Below are positions 31,854 through 41,316 of a stretch of DNA of 64,000 nt, in pieces. Source of the stretch: Bifidobacterium aquikefiri (GTDB taxonomy: Bacteria > Actinomycetota > Actinomycetes > Actinomycetales > Bifidobacteriaceae); NCBI RefSeq assembly GCF_002259795.1, contig NZ_MWXA01000008.1, positions 124,001-188,000 on the forward strand, given 5' to 3'. Every line of letters starts with the position of its first letter. Within the stretch, counting starts at the first letter, position 1. Below the pieces are notes generated by a model. It was given only the letters and a program-made list of their open reading frames with translations. It was not told the origin of the DNA and made no database searches. The position numbers were made by a program, and so were the translations under genes.

Positions 31854-34800
31854 CACCGCAACCGAGGTTGGCAGCATCAAGGGGCTTCTGAAGCTCGACA
31901 TCTCCGACTATATGCAAGGCATTGAGAAAGCCAAGGCAGCTGAGGATGATCTGAAGTCCGGCAATGACGATATTCATATCGATGCGAATGTGGCCGAGGC
32001 GGTCGAGAAAATCGACGACGTTACAGAGAGAAAAGACAGGCTCACTTCCGGCTCGTCCGATATGCGTATCACTGCCGACGTTGATCAGGCGGTCGGTAAG
32101 ATAGATATGCTTGATGAGAAGGTTGACGAAACTTCGGCGAAGACCTCCGATATCAAGGTTGATGCTGATACGAGCGAAGCGGTTGCGAAGATAGACGAGG
32201 TTGCAGAGCAGGCTTCCCAACTTTCCGACCATGATCGTGACGTGAAGATTCAGGCTTCCGTCGACCAGGCGATAGCCAAGATCGAGGAACTGAGCGCACA
32301 GGCTGACACGGTATCGGATAAGAAGCACAGCATTCAGGTTGATGCGGATACTGGAAAAGCGGTTTCCGAGATTCAGGTGGTCACCCTTGCCGAGCAGGAG
32401 CTTAACGAGTCGACCAGCAGGCTCAAAGCAGCGTACGAGCAGCTTGATGCCGTCCAGTCCGAGGGCACTGCCTCGCAGTCGGCACTCATGGTTGCCGATG
32501 CGGCAGCAACCCGGATGGAACAGGAGCATGCCCAGGCTGCCGAGCATCTTCGTGACGTGCTCGCCGAGAACAATGTTGCACTTGCCGAGTCAGCAACCGC
32601 CGAGGCGGCATATGTGACTGCTGCGCGTGAACAGTCAGCTATGGGTTCGAAGCTTGGCACAACCGTCGACATCAACACCAGTGCCGAGAAGATGAACACT
32701 TCCGCAACCCGTTCAAACTCTGACGCGAAAATGTCCAACACGAGCGCGATGGAAGCGGATTCCTCGGCAACATCCGAGAATACTGCTGCCAAGTCGTCGA
32801 ACGCTGCCGCGAACGATAGGAACACCGAGTCCTCCCACGCGCTCCGTGGTGCACTGCTTACTATTGCTCCAGCATTGATCCCCGTTGTCGGAGCTGCAGC
32901 CGGCGCCGGTGCGGCACTGGTCGCGATGGCTGGGACGGGCATTCTTGCAATCCGTGGTATCAAGACTGCCATGGATGAGGGCACTGCAACCGGCAAGCAG
33001 TACAAGCAGGATTTGAATTCCCTCAGCAACAATATGAACGCGCTTTCCAATACGGGGGCCGTCGAATTCCTGCAAGGATTCAATTCGATCACCAACCAGG
33101 TGAACTCGAAAATGCCGCTGCTTTCCACGTATACAGCCACGTTCAGTCGCGACCTTGGCACGATAAGCGGCAACGCCGTTGAAGGACTGCTGGGCTTGTT
33201 CCAACAGTTGGAGCCAGTGCTGCTGAGTGTTGACCAGGGGATTGTGAAGGCTTCCGAAGGCTTCGCCCAATGGGGTACGGGGAGTGGAGCGAAGGACTTC
33301 GTTACCTATCTGATGGATGAGCTGCCCGCGGTGGAGACCGCGTTGGGAAGCTTGTTCACTGCTGCCGGACATGTGGTGCAGGCTTTCAATCCATGGGGCA
33401 ATGCGGTTCTCACAGCCATCACGGACGTGAGCAACGTGATCAGCTCCATTCCCGTGGATGACCTTTCGGGGTTGGTGACTGGTGCGATGGCCGCGTACAC
33501 AGCGTTCAAGACGTTCCAGCTGATCACGCCCATCGTCAAGGGCGTGAGTGGCGCGTTGGACGCCATAGGTACTGGCGCTTCCCTTACCTCTCTCATCACG
33601 CCTGTCGGTGCGACCGTAGCTGCGATTGGTCTGCTTGCAGCAGCGTTCGCCGCCTTCTCTGCGAAGGATCAAGAGGCCACGCAGGCGACAGAGGATTACA
33701 CGCAGGCTCTCACCACGTCCAAGGGGGTTATCGACTCGACCGTCACGAGCACCGTGGCAAAACGACTGCAGGACGAGCAGGCGTATGACATGGCCGACAA
33801 GCTGGGCGTCAGCTATTCGACGCTGAACTCGGCGATCGAAGGTCAGGGCGACTCATACTCATCCCTGTCGAAGCAGCTGAAGTCCACCATCTCCGACTAT
33901 TCGAAGTATGCGGGCACCGTTGATGCGGCGAAGGCTCCAACTGCCGAACAGTATTCGACTGCGCAGAAACTATTGAAAGTGCTGCAGTCTGAGCATTCTG
34001 GGTTTACGTCGTCCGCTTCTGCTCAGAAGCAGTTGGCTGAAGCAACTGGTGACGCGACGAGCAGCATCGACGATCAGGCTCAGATCCTCGGAGTCTCGGA
34101 AGGCAAGTGGGTTGCGCTGAGTAATGCGGAGACCTCTGCCACAGACGCCGCAAAGCTCTACAAGGATGCGTTGGACGCATTGAATGGGAAAAGCCAAGCT
34201 TTGGCACAGGCAACAAATACCGCCACAACCCAGTTCGATACGATGGCATCAACCTGGCAGCAGGACATTAAACAGGTTGGTAAAGCTCAGGCAACCAGCA
34301 TGGATTCAAGTACTGAATATGGGGCGAAGAACCGGGAGATGATTCTTCAAACCGTTCAGGCCGAGCAGAGTAAAGCAGCTGCCATCTATGCTTCTGAAGG
34401 CAAGACCGAAAAAGCCTACAAGGATTCGGCTCAGGCTCAAGAGCAAGCACGCCAGAAGATTCTCGAAACGGCCAAGGCGAACGGTTTGAACACTGACCAA
34501 GTGTCCGCCTATCTGGATCAGATATTTCAGATTCCTAAAGTGGATACGACTCGAATTTATGTCGATACGTCTGATGCGACTCTTGGCTTGAAAGATTTGA
34601 AGGTGAAGACGGCTTCTCTTTCGGCAGATAGCAAGACGATCACCATCACTGGCAACAACAAGGATGCGTTAGAGAAGATTGCTGCCGTTGTCGGTGCGAA
34701 GATCAATCCAAAGACCGGCACCCTGACGATGAACAAGGCTCAATATGATGCAGCTCTCGCTTTGGCGAACGGTGCGAAGATCAATCCGAAGACTGGTCAG

Positions 34801-35472
34801 CTGCTCGGCAACAACACTCCCCTATTCACGAAGCTTGCTCAGGCTAATGGGTGGACCATCAATCCGAAAACAGGCTTGATCAAGGGTGATGACGGCAATT
34901 TCCTGAGCGTCAAGAACTATGTCGATGCTACGAAGATTGCTCCGAAGACGGTGGATATCAATGCGAATCTGAGTGGCTGGCAGGCTGCGGTGGCTCAGAT
35001 CAAGGGTGCTGCAATCCAAACCTCCGTTGGTGTGAGCGTGAGTATGGCGAACGCGTTGAAAGGCGGTTACACGGGTGGCATGTTCGATGGTTCCACGTTC
35101 AAACAAGGGTATGCGAATGGTGGCCAGTTCAGTGGTGCGGTAAGCGGTCCATCTTCCCCCATCAAGGACAACGTGATTTTGAGCAATGCTCGTCTGAATC
35201 CCGGCGAGCATGTGCTGACCAAGAGTGACGTTGATGCGATGGGTGGCCAGCGGGCAGTGTACGCGTTCCGTAGCAGTCTACACTCGTCGTCCGGCTATCA
35301 GAATGGTGGTTCGACTTCGAAGAATGACAATGCGGGTGGAACTCCCTACCTGCCCGACACTATCAACCTAATCGATGTGGATGGTAGCTTGCTCGCGAAG
35401 GTGAAGACGATTGCCCAGCAGCAGGTTGCACGGCATAACACGAGCATGGTGAGGGGGTTGATCAATGGCTGA
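31846..35472 (+). CDS. Tape measure protein
   Basis: At 1208 residues, the longest prophage gene. Residues about 40-190 are five diverged 30-residue repeats (HIDANVAEAVEKIDDV, KVDADTSEAVAKIDEV, QVDADTGKAVSEIQVV). A hydrophobic stretch (about 338-372, LLTIAPALIPVVGAAAGAGA) may insert in the host membrane at DNA ejection. Near residues 945-1010 INPKTG recurs three times. Length would predict a tail of about 180 nm by the usual 0.15 nm per residue rule (inference). Confidence 0.93.
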   Translation: MSDTATEVGSIKGLLKLDISDYMQGIEKAKAAEDDLKSGNDDIHIDANVAEAVEKIDDVTERKDRLTSGSSDMRITADVDQAVGKIDMLDEKVDETSAKTSDIKVDADTSEAVAKIDEVAEQASQLSDHDRDVKIQASVDQAIAKIEELSAQADTVSDKKHSIQVDADTGKAVSEIQVVTLAEQELNESTSRLKAAYEQLDAVQSEGTASQSALMVADAAATRMEQEHAQAAEHLRDVLAENNVALAESATAEAAYVTAAREQSAMGSKLGTTVDINTSAEKMNTSATRSNSDAKMSNTSAMEADSSATSENTAAKSSNAAANDRNTESSHALRGALLTIAPALIPVVGAAAGAGAALVAMAGTGILAIRGIKTAMDEGTATGKQYKQDLNSLSNNMNALSNTGAVEFLQGFNSITNQVNSKMPLLSTYTATFSRDLGTISGNAVEGLLGLFQQLEPVLLSVDQGIVKASEGFAQWGTGSGAKDFVTYLMDELPAVETALGSLFTAAGHVVQAFNPWGNAVLTAITDVSNVISSIPVDDLSGLVTGAMAAYTAFKTFQLITPIVKGVSGALDAIGTGASLTSLITPVGATVAAIGLLAAAFAAFSAKDQEATQATEDYTQALTTSKGVIDSTVTSTVAKRLQDEQAYDMADKLGVSYSTLNSAIEGQGDSYSSLSKQLKSTISDYSKYAGTVDAAKAPTAEQYSTAQKLLKVLQSEHSGFTSSASAQKQLAEATGDATSSIDDQAQILGVSEGKWVALSNAETSATDAAKLYKDALDALNGKSQALAQATNTATTQFDTMASTWQQDIKQVGKAQATSMDSSTEYGAKNREMILQTVQAEQSKAAAIYASEGKTEKAYKDSAQAQEQARQKILETAKANGLNTDQVSAYLDQIFQIPKVDTTRIYVDTSDATLGLKDLKVKTASLSADSKTITITGNNKDALEKIAAVVGAKINPKTGTLTMNKAQYDAALALANGAKINPKTGQLLGNNTPLFTKLAQANGWTINPKTGLIKGDDGNFLSVKNYVDATKIAPKTVDINANLSGWQAAVAQIKGAAIQTSVGVSVSMANALKGGYTGGMFDGSTFKQGYANGGQFSGAVSGPSSPIKDNVILSNARLNPGEHVLTKSDVDAMGGQRAVYAFRSSLHSSSGYQNGGSTSKNDNAGGTPYLPDTINLIDVDGSLLAKVKTIAQQQVARHNTSMVRGLING

Positions 35473-36850
35473 CGTGAACGTGGTGGCTGACAGTACCGCC
35501 CAGCCACCGGTAAACGAGATCAGTGTGAATTCGCTGGGATTGTTCGACAGCATTCAGGTTTCACGCATACAAGACAATGTGGAAACATTGATTCGTAGCC
35601 AGCCAAACAAAGGCGTCTCCAACGCTCTGGCCTACGACTACGAGGCGAAGTACGGTATTCCAGTCCAATATCACGTAACCGGCCTAGAGGAAAATACTTC
35701 ACTGGCATCCGCGTGGCTCGGCACTGCGAATGCTTCCACGAGCACGCTGAGCAAAGACGGTACGGTAATCGCAACCAATAATATTCTTGATCCACAGGGG
35801 AAAACAAACCATGCGTTTTGGTCTCAAGGTACGTATGTTGCTGTTCAGGATACAGATGGAAAATGGACGTACTCTGTGCCCGCATACGACACTGCGGATA
35901 ATTCGTGTTTCATAACACCACTATCTAGAGACTGGACTCCACCGACATTGGAGGATTACGTTCTCGTAGCCTGCTTTGACGACTTGGTTGGACTTTCACT
36001 AGATAAAATAAACTTCGAGAATAATGCAGGGACGCTTGCAACTGGCAGCAATTGGCGTGCAGTACGGTGTGCCCTATCTACTAGCAACACCGTCCACCTT
36101 GCTATAGGAATCGGTTCGGGGAGCACAGATACTTCTACAAAGTCATACAAGTTGGTCAATTGGGGCGTGTACTCCATTTCCGACTGGCAGGCCATGCAGT
36201 CGCTCGACATCGATTGGTTCGATGGTGACACATACGCATTAGGTTCGACTAGCCAGTTTGATATTCTCACCGACCCAGTGACACTCACCCCACAATACGG
36301 GTGGCTCATCCATCCCGCGAACCCTGCAAAGAGCATGCAGCTGCCAAGAGGCCGCATCACTGGTTTCACGGATATCGGGCGTGCTGCAAACGCCACCCGA
36401 CATGACGTGATGGGTGCATCATTGCCCGTATACACGATCAATGGTTCACGTCATGGTATGGAATTCACACTCGAATTGAAGACGAAATCGTTCGACGAGG
36501 AAAGCATGCTCTGGGCTTTGCTCACCGACCAGGTGCCGATTCTCATCGACTGGCTGGACGCGGACGCGCAACGGTTGAACATGACTCCCATGTTCGTGCA
36601 AGTGGGTGATGTCACGCAGGCGCGTTTCGTGCAGCAGATATATGTAAACAGTGACAGCTCATATCCGGATCACTGGCGCACATGGCAGCTGCCCTGCATA
36701 CAGGTGCAGTCTCCGGCGATCTCCCAGCAGACGGCAGTCTGGACGTATCTGGGCTTGTTGAACGAACAGTCATCCTATCTGAACGTGCAAGCCGCGTATT
36801 CGACGTATGCGGACGTTCAGGCCCATAGTTTGGAGGCTTCGAATGTTTAA
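35465..36850 (+). CDS. Distal tail/minor tail protein with variable middle
   Basis: 461 residues overlapping the tape measure stop. The N-terminal (VNEISVNSLGLFDSIQVSRI) and C-terminal parts are GC-rich like the neighbours; the middle (about residues 95-235) is more AT-rich and contains WSQGTYVAVQDTDGKW, YVLVACFDDLVGLSL. This resembles a base distal-tail ring protein with an inserted host-binding domain. Function from position: it follows the tape measure. Confidence 0.68.
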   Translation: MADVNVVADSTAQPPVNEISVNSLGLFDSIQVSRIQDNVETLIRSQPNKGVSNALAYDYEAKYGIPVQYHVTGLEENTSLASAWLGTANASTSTLSKDGTVIATNNILDPQGKTNHAFWSQGTYVAVQDTDGKWTYSVPAYDTADNSCFITPLSRDWTPPTLEDYVLVACFDDLVGLSLDKINFENNAGTLATGSNWRAVRCALSTSNTVHLAIGIGSGSTDTSTKSYKLVNWGVYSISDWQAMQSLDIDWFDGDTYALGSTSQFDILTDPVTLTPQYGWLIHPANPAKSMQLPRGRITGFTDIGRAANATRHDVMGASLPVYTINGSRHGMEFTLELKTKSFDEESMLWALLTDQVPILIDWLDADAQRLNMTPMFVQVGDVTQARFVQQIYVNSDSSYPDHWRTWQLPCIQVQSPAISQQTAVWTYLGLLNEQSSYLNVQAAYSTYADVQAHSLEASNV

Positions 36851-37982
36851 TGTGTCCGACGATTTCCTCAACGCGCTCAGATTCACGCATCAGGTGTTCG
36901 CCCGAGTCACCGTCACCGACCTTGACGGGACAGTGGTCACGTTGGGCGTACAGTCCGGCACGATCACGGCCACCTATCAGCAGGGCACGCGGCGTACCGC
37001 GGACATCACCGTGTACGCGACCGGCACCAAGGCCGATGGGTCGACGGTGAACGCGAGCGACATGAACGTGATGCTCACCCGCCCCGGCACCGTCTGCCTG
37101 ATTGAGATGGGCATCAGTTCGAATCTTGTCGCGCAGACCATGATTCCGATGATGATGGGCGCCCCTTCGAACGTTGCCTGGCGTATTGGTGACGGTGAGA
37201 TTGATTTCGATGTGAATGATGACTGGTGGCGTGTCAGCCAGGGCAGGTTCACTGCGATATGGTCGCCGAACGCTGGGTTGAAACGTGTCGACGCGGTATC
37301 CGCCATCATGCAGGCCGTGGCACCCAGCAGACAACTGATCGTGACCGCCACGGACACGGGAACCATCCAGTCGCAGGGTGACTGGGATGTGAACCGTGAT
37401 ACTGCTGTGGAAACTTTGGCCACGGATGGTGGGTTTGATGCGTATTTCGACCGGCAGGGGCGCATTACCCTCGCCGATAGCAAGACCGCTGATGATCCTG
37501 TTGTTTGGTCTGCTACTGCGGGCGGTGGTGGCATGCTTGTCAACGCGGAGACTGGCATGGACGTGACCAGACTGTATAACGCGGTCGTGGTGAAACCCTC
37601 CGCAACAGACAATTCGCAGACATGGACCGCACAGACCGCCATACTGGCATCTGGCGACCGTGCGCCCGCCAACCTGGGCGTCACCATCCCCTACTTCATG
37701 GCATCACCGACCATCAGCAGCGCAGCAGCGGCATTGGCCGCCGCACAGAAACAGTTGAACCGTGTCACCGGCACGCCCATGACCATACAGGCCGACATGC
37801 TCAGCAACCCCGCATTGGATGAAGGCGACGTGATCGAAATACTCCTGCCCGCCAACCCCAATGAAGGCATCGAAGCGACCATGTACCGGTATTACATCGA
37901 CACGATCACCTGGGATCTCATAACGGGCGGCATGAGCGTGAAGGCACGCAACGAGGGAGAGGTGAGCGACGATGCAAGCTAG
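36843..37982 (+). CDS. Minor tail protein (DUF5047-like)
   Basis: About 379 residues starting MFNVSDDFLNALRFTHQVFA, a typical DUF5047 start in actinophages, after GGAGG. GTITATYQQGTRRTADITVY and RRPG-like TRPGTVCLIEMG follow. It is thought to be a tail-tip component equivalent to a Tal N-terminal region. It overlaps the previous gene by 8 bp. Confidence 0.78.
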   Translation: MFNVSDDFLNALRFTHQVFARVTVTDLDGTVVTLGVQSGTITATYQQGTRRTADITVYATGTKADGSTVNASDMNVMLTRPGTVCLIEMGISSNLVAQTMIPMMMGAPSNVAWRIGDGEIDFDVNDDWWRVSQGRFTAIWSPNAGLKRVDAVSAIMQAVAPSRQLIVTATDTGTIQSQGDWDVNRDTAVETLATDGGFDAYFDRQGRITLADSKTADDPVVWSATAGGGGMLVNAETGMDVTRLYNAVVVKPSATDNSQTWTAQTAILASGDRAPANLGVTIPYFMASPTISSAAAALAAAQKQLNRVTGTPMTIQADMLSNPALDEGDVIEILLPANPNEGIEATMYRYYIDTITWDLITGGMSVKARNEGEVSDDAS

Positions 37983-38205
37983 CGAAATCGACCTGCTGAA
38001 AGCGTTGAAGCAGCCGGAGACGGGGGCCGCGAACCTTACCGGGCGTGTCGGCACGGTCGCATCCACATCCCCTGTCACCGCGACCGTGGATTCCGTCACC
38101 ATCCCCTGCCGGCAGATAGCAGGACAAACGTTGACGGTCGGCCAGCCATGCGTGCTCATCACCTTCGGCATCGGCACGAAACCCCTGCTCATACAGACCA
38201 ACTGA
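37972..38205 (+). CDS. Small tail-tip protein
   Basis: 77 residues, overlapping the previous gene by 11 bp. A beta-rich segment (ATVDSVTIPCRQIAGQTLTV, VLITFGIGTKPLLIQTN) suggests a small OB-like barrel. Conserved position in tail modules; no named family. Confidence 0.6.
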   Translation: MQASEIDLLKALKQPETGAANLTGRVGTVASTSPVTATVDSVTIPCRQIAGQTLTVGQPCVLITFGIGTKPLLIQTN

Positions 38206-38218
38206 AAAGAGAAAAACC

Positions 38219-38737
38219 ATGCCAACAATCGGAAACAATCTCCTCCCCTACCCCAATTCCAGTGACGCCCCGAACGTTCCATCCGATCTGAGCAAGCTCG
38301 CGCAGGCCGTGGACACTGCCATAGGCGGAGGATGCCACATCATTCAAACGCATGCCGACCTTCTGGCCATACCATCCGCACAGCTGTTCACCGGCATGAG
38401 AGTATATGTGATCGCCGACTCCGATCCGCTGAACAACGACGACTACATGTATCTGAACGGGGCATGGTCCCATGCACGCCCCACCATGCAGACGGGAAAC
38501 ATACCGGTAGTCAAGAACGGCATTGCAGCGGGGAGCTTTCTCCAGAGGCATGTCACGTTCACCCATAACTATGCAGCTGTGCCCAACGTTTGGGGTGATG
38601 GAGGGGACACTATATTCACCGTCTCGACAAAGAATGTCGCCATAGATGGGTTTGACATGTTCATCAGAAACAACAGCTCTGCGGCAAACACGCTTAATAT
38701 ATATCCTCGCTGGTATGCGTATGGGACTCTAGCCTGA
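38219..38737 (+). CDS. Putative tail fibre/receptor-binding protein
   Basis: 172 residues. The N-terminus (LPYPNSSDAPNVPSDLSKLA) resembles short actinophage tail-tip attachment segments, followed by an ADLLAIPSAQLFTGMRVYVI motif and a beta-rich C-terminus (TFTHNYAAVPNVWGDGGDTI). It is the last tail gene before the lysis region, where receptor-binding proteins usually lie. Confidence 0.6.
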   Translation: MPTIGNNLLPYPNSSDAPNVPSDLSKLAQAVDTAIGGGCHIIQTHADLLAIPSAQLFTGMRVYVIADSDPLNNDDYMYLNGAWSHARPTMQTGNIPVVKNGIAAGSFLQRHVTFTHNYAAVPNVWGDGGDTIFTVSTKNVAIDGFDMFIRNNSSAANTLNIYPRWYAYGTLA

Positions 38738-39129
38738 TGGAAAACCTTGACTGGGGCGCACTCTACAGAGATGTCGGGGAATTGGTCGAGCAGAACAAGA
38801 CGCTGTATCACAAGACTGATGATCATGAAACCCGAGTGAGGATTATCGAGGGAGAGGTTGTGAAACAACGCAATGATGTGCAGGATCTCTCCGACAAGGT
38901 GGATGTGCTGGACGGCAAGGTCGACGGACTCTCCAAGGGTGTCACTGATCTGAGTGGGCAGGTTTCTGGATTGCGTGAGTCGATCGATAATCTACAAGGC
39001 CCGCATGCTCGCCGTCTGAAACTCTGGCAGTGGATGTGCAGGCATGCCAACCCGCTGATGGCTGCGCTGCTCGCCGCCATCGGCAGCGGGTTTGGCGGCT
39101 ACCTGCTCGGTTTCATCATCCACAGCTGA
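38737..39129 (+). CDS. Coiled-coil membrane protein (XhlA-like)
   Basis: 130 residues: a long heptad coiled coil (VVKQRNDVQDLSDKVDVLDG, KVDGLSKGVTDLSGQVSGLR) ends in one transmembrane helix (PLMAALLAAIGSGFGGYLLG). This build is like XhlA/haemolysin-type proteins that help holins. Its start overlaps the previous stop and a terminator follows. Confidence 0.7.
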   Translation: MENLDWGALYRDVGELVEQNKTLYHKTDDHETRVRIIEGEVVKQRNDVQDLSDKVDVLDGKVDGLSKGVTDLSGQVSGLRESIDNLQGPHARRLKLWQWMCRHANPLMAALLAAIGSGFGGYLLGFIIHS

Positions 39130-39151
39130 TGTCTTCACTCTTCATCTTTCA

Positions 39152-39179
39152 ATGCCTCCGAACCTTCGGGGGCATTTTT
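39152..39179 (+). terminator. Terminator after tail operon
   Basis: ATGCC-T-CCGAA-CC-TTCGG-G-GGCAT followed by TTTTT. A clear intrinsic terminator dividing the tail operon from the lipoprotein-lysis genes, which may therefore have their own promoter. Confidence 0.85.
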
Positions 39180-39204
39180 CATGTCCCAATCTAGGAGGAA
39201 ACAC

Positions 39205-39696
39205 ATGCATAGACGATTAACCGCTGCGCTGGGAGCAGTCCTGCTGCTTGCAAGTCTCGGCGCGTGCAGCAACACGCAGCCTGAAACTGCGCCCAAGACT
39301 ACGCAATCCAATTCACAGACTGCGACCAGCACCGCCATCGTCACAGTCGAGGGGAGTGGCGTGGCCACGGACGTGACCATCACCGTTATCGACCCCAACA
39401 CAGGATTGAAGCCATCGGACGCGGCCGCTGGTCTCGACGCACAGTCGGCAAGCCCGACCGACTCGACCGGCAAGGTAGGCGACTCAAAGACACTCACCAA
39501 GTCTACGGAAAACGTAGTTTTGCCATATACAAAGGAACTCAAGGTCACTACCGGCCAGAAAGTAACCGTCAGCGCCCAGAACGGCACCTCAGATGGCCCT
39601 ATCAAGGCGAGCATCACGTTGAATGGCAAGACGGTTTCCAACTCGGCCACAGGCGCTAACGCGGCAGTCACAGCGACTTCTCAGGAGGCAGAGTAA
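39205..39696 (+). CDS. MmpS-like prophage lipoprotein
   Basis: 163 residues with AGGAGGAAACAC before the ATG. A lipoprotein signal ends LASLGACSN (Cys about 22). After a Thr/Ser linker the mature domain, with VTVEGSGVATDVTITVIDPN, VVLPYTKELKVTTGQKVTVS and GPIKASITLNGKTVSNSATG, has the beta-sandwich pattern of MmpS-like accessory proteins. It overlaps the endolysin start. A phage-carried surface lipoprotein may exclude superinfecting phages or modify the lysogen surface; both are inference. Confidence 0.72.
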   Translation: MHRRLTAALGAVLLLASLGACSNTQPETAPKTTQSNSQTATSTAIVTVEGSGVATDVTITVIDPNTGLKPSDAAAGLDAQSASPTDSTGKVGDSKTLTKSTENVVLPYTKELKVTTGQKVTVSAQNGTSDGPIKASITLNGKTVSNSATGANAAVTATSQEAE

Positions 39697-40973
39697 TGAG
39701 TCACGCAAGGCACAAGAGAAAAAGGACGCTGGGCATTGTGGGGCGCAGCTTCCTTGCAGGAGCGCTCACTGTAGCACTCTCAGCCGGCATCGTTCCGGCA
39801 GCATCCGCTGACACGGTGGGTCAGGACATCTCGAAATGGCAGGGATCCATCAACGTCAATGCTCTCGGCAGCTTCGTCATCGTGAAAGCTGGTGGCTCGG
39901 ATATTGGCTACTACTACACGGATAGCATGTACGCACGTAACGCTCGTGCGGTACGCGCGGCTGGTAAAGGACTTGGCCACTACTATTTCAACGGGTATAC
40001 GAATCCAACCTCGGCTGCGAACAGTTTCGTGAACAATCTCGTGGAATACAGGAAGGGTGATCCACTCGTCTATGACGCGGAGGAATCCCAGTTCGTGTCG
40101 CCTGCCGCCGTGCAAGCTTGGGTGAACCAAGTGCGTGCCCGATTAGGTTCTGATGCGAACGTGTACGTGTACATGAGTTCGTCAGTCACGAAATCATATA
40201 ACTGGTCCTCGGTGGCCGCTTCAGGCGTGAAATTGTGGGTCGCCAACTACGGATCCAACAATGGTGCCTATCATGGTTCACCTTCGGTTGGCTACTGGGA
40301 TTCATGGCTCATCCACCAATACACCTCAGCCGGCAAAGTATCAGGGTATTCCAGCTCACTTGACATGAACCTAGCCAAGTCTGGTGCCTTCACCAACGGC
40401 CAAACGACCGGCACGGTCACCATTCCAACCAGCGTGAGCAGCGTACCCACCGGAACATACCTCGGTTACTCGATAGCACAAACGCAGAGGTTGCTCAACG
40501 TCTACGGCTACAAGCTTGCCGTGGACAATTCATATGGTCCAGCAACGAGAGCTGCAGTACGCGACTTCCAGTCAAAGCATGGACTCACGGTAGACGGTTA
40601 TGCAGGCCCAGCAACTCAAGCAAAACTTGCCGGCACGCACTCCACTCCAAAGATTGCCGTTGACAATTCCGCTGGCACGGCCACAGTGAATCTCTGGCAG
40701 CATGTCATGGGCACTTCAACCGACAGCTACATTACCGGCCAAGTGTATCCGCGTGGCTATGCACGTAGCGCGCTCCATGCAGTGCGATATGGCGGTGAAG
40801 GTTCCCAACTTATCCGCAAGGTGCAGAGGCAGCTCGGACTCAATCCTGATGGTCTGCTCGGGCCGACAACAATTCATGCCATCCAGCGCCATCTCGGCGT
40901 ACGCCTCTCAAACGACTTCGATGCCGTCACCGTGCGCGCTTTGCAAATCAGACTCAACACAGGAAAATTCTAA
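39696..40973 (+). CDS. Secreted GH25 endolysin with peptidoglycan-binding repeats
   Basis: 425 residues. A Sec signal peptide (about 1-39, ending AAASA-like PAASAD) precedes a GH25 muramidase domain with DISKWQG (D44) and the catalytic YDAEE (D127, E129). Two peptidoglycan-binding type 1 modules follow: SIAQTQRLLNVYGYKLAVDN with FQSKHGLTVDGYAGPATQAK, and LIRKVQRQLGLNPDGLLGPT. Having its own export signal means it does not need the holin to reach the wall. AGGAGG is well placed. Confidence 0.93.
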   Translation: MSHARHKRKRTLGIVGRSFLAGALTVALSAGIVPAASADTVGQDISKWQGSINVNALGSFVIVKAGGSDIGYYYTDSMYARNARAVRAAGKGLGHYYFNGYTNPTSAANSFVNNLVEYRKGDPLVYDAEESQFVSPAAVQAWVNQVRARLGSDANVYVYMSSSVTKSYNWSSVAASGVKLWVANYGSNNGAYHGSPSVGYWDSWLIHQYTSAGKVSGYSSSLDMNLAKSGAFTNGQTTGTVTIPTSVSSVPTGTYLGYSIAQTQRLLNVYGYKLAVDNSYGPATRAAVRDFQSKHGLTVDGYAGPATQAKLAGTHSTPKIAVDNSAGTATVNLWQHVMGTSTDSYITGQVYPRGYARSALHAVRYGGEGSQLIRKVQRQLGLNPDGLLGPTTIHAIQRHLGVRLSNDFDAVTVRALQIRLNTGKF

Positions 40974-40983
40974 GGAGATTCAT

Positions 40984-41316
40984 ATGGATACAGCAACAGC
41001 AATTCAACTAGCCACCGTGCTCGCAGGCGGCGTCACCTCAAGCGTCATCGTGCAACTCGTCAAGAAATACATCCCCTCGGACTGGCGGCTACCCTTCTCG
41101 CTCGTATTGAGCGGAGTCATCGCCCTGCTCGCTCTCTGGCTGACGGGCAGCTTCCAGTCACCGCTCAACGCCACGGTGATCACGGCCGCCGTCATGGGCG
41201 TCGCCCAGACCATCTACGCGGTCATCGCCAAAGCCTACGTGGATCTCGACACCACGCCAGTCACCGTCACCACCACGCCCACAGTGACCCCCTCCGATTC
41301 GGGTGATGCCAAGTGA
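40984..41316 (+). CDS. Holin
   Basis: 110 residues from the ATG after AAGGAGATTCAT. Three hydrophobic helices: about 6-24, 35-56 (LVLSGVIALLALWLTG) and 60-80 (ATVITAAVMGVAQTIYAVIA), then a Thr/Pro-rich tail. It follows the endolysin and overlaps the next gene. Class I-like topology; an actinophage holin by position. Confidence 0.82.
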   Translation: MDTATAIQLATVLAGGVTSSVIVQLVKKYIPSDWRLPFSLVLSGVIALLALWLTGSFQSPLNATVITAAVMGVAQTIYAVIAKAYVDLDTTPVTVTTTPTVTPSDSGDAK

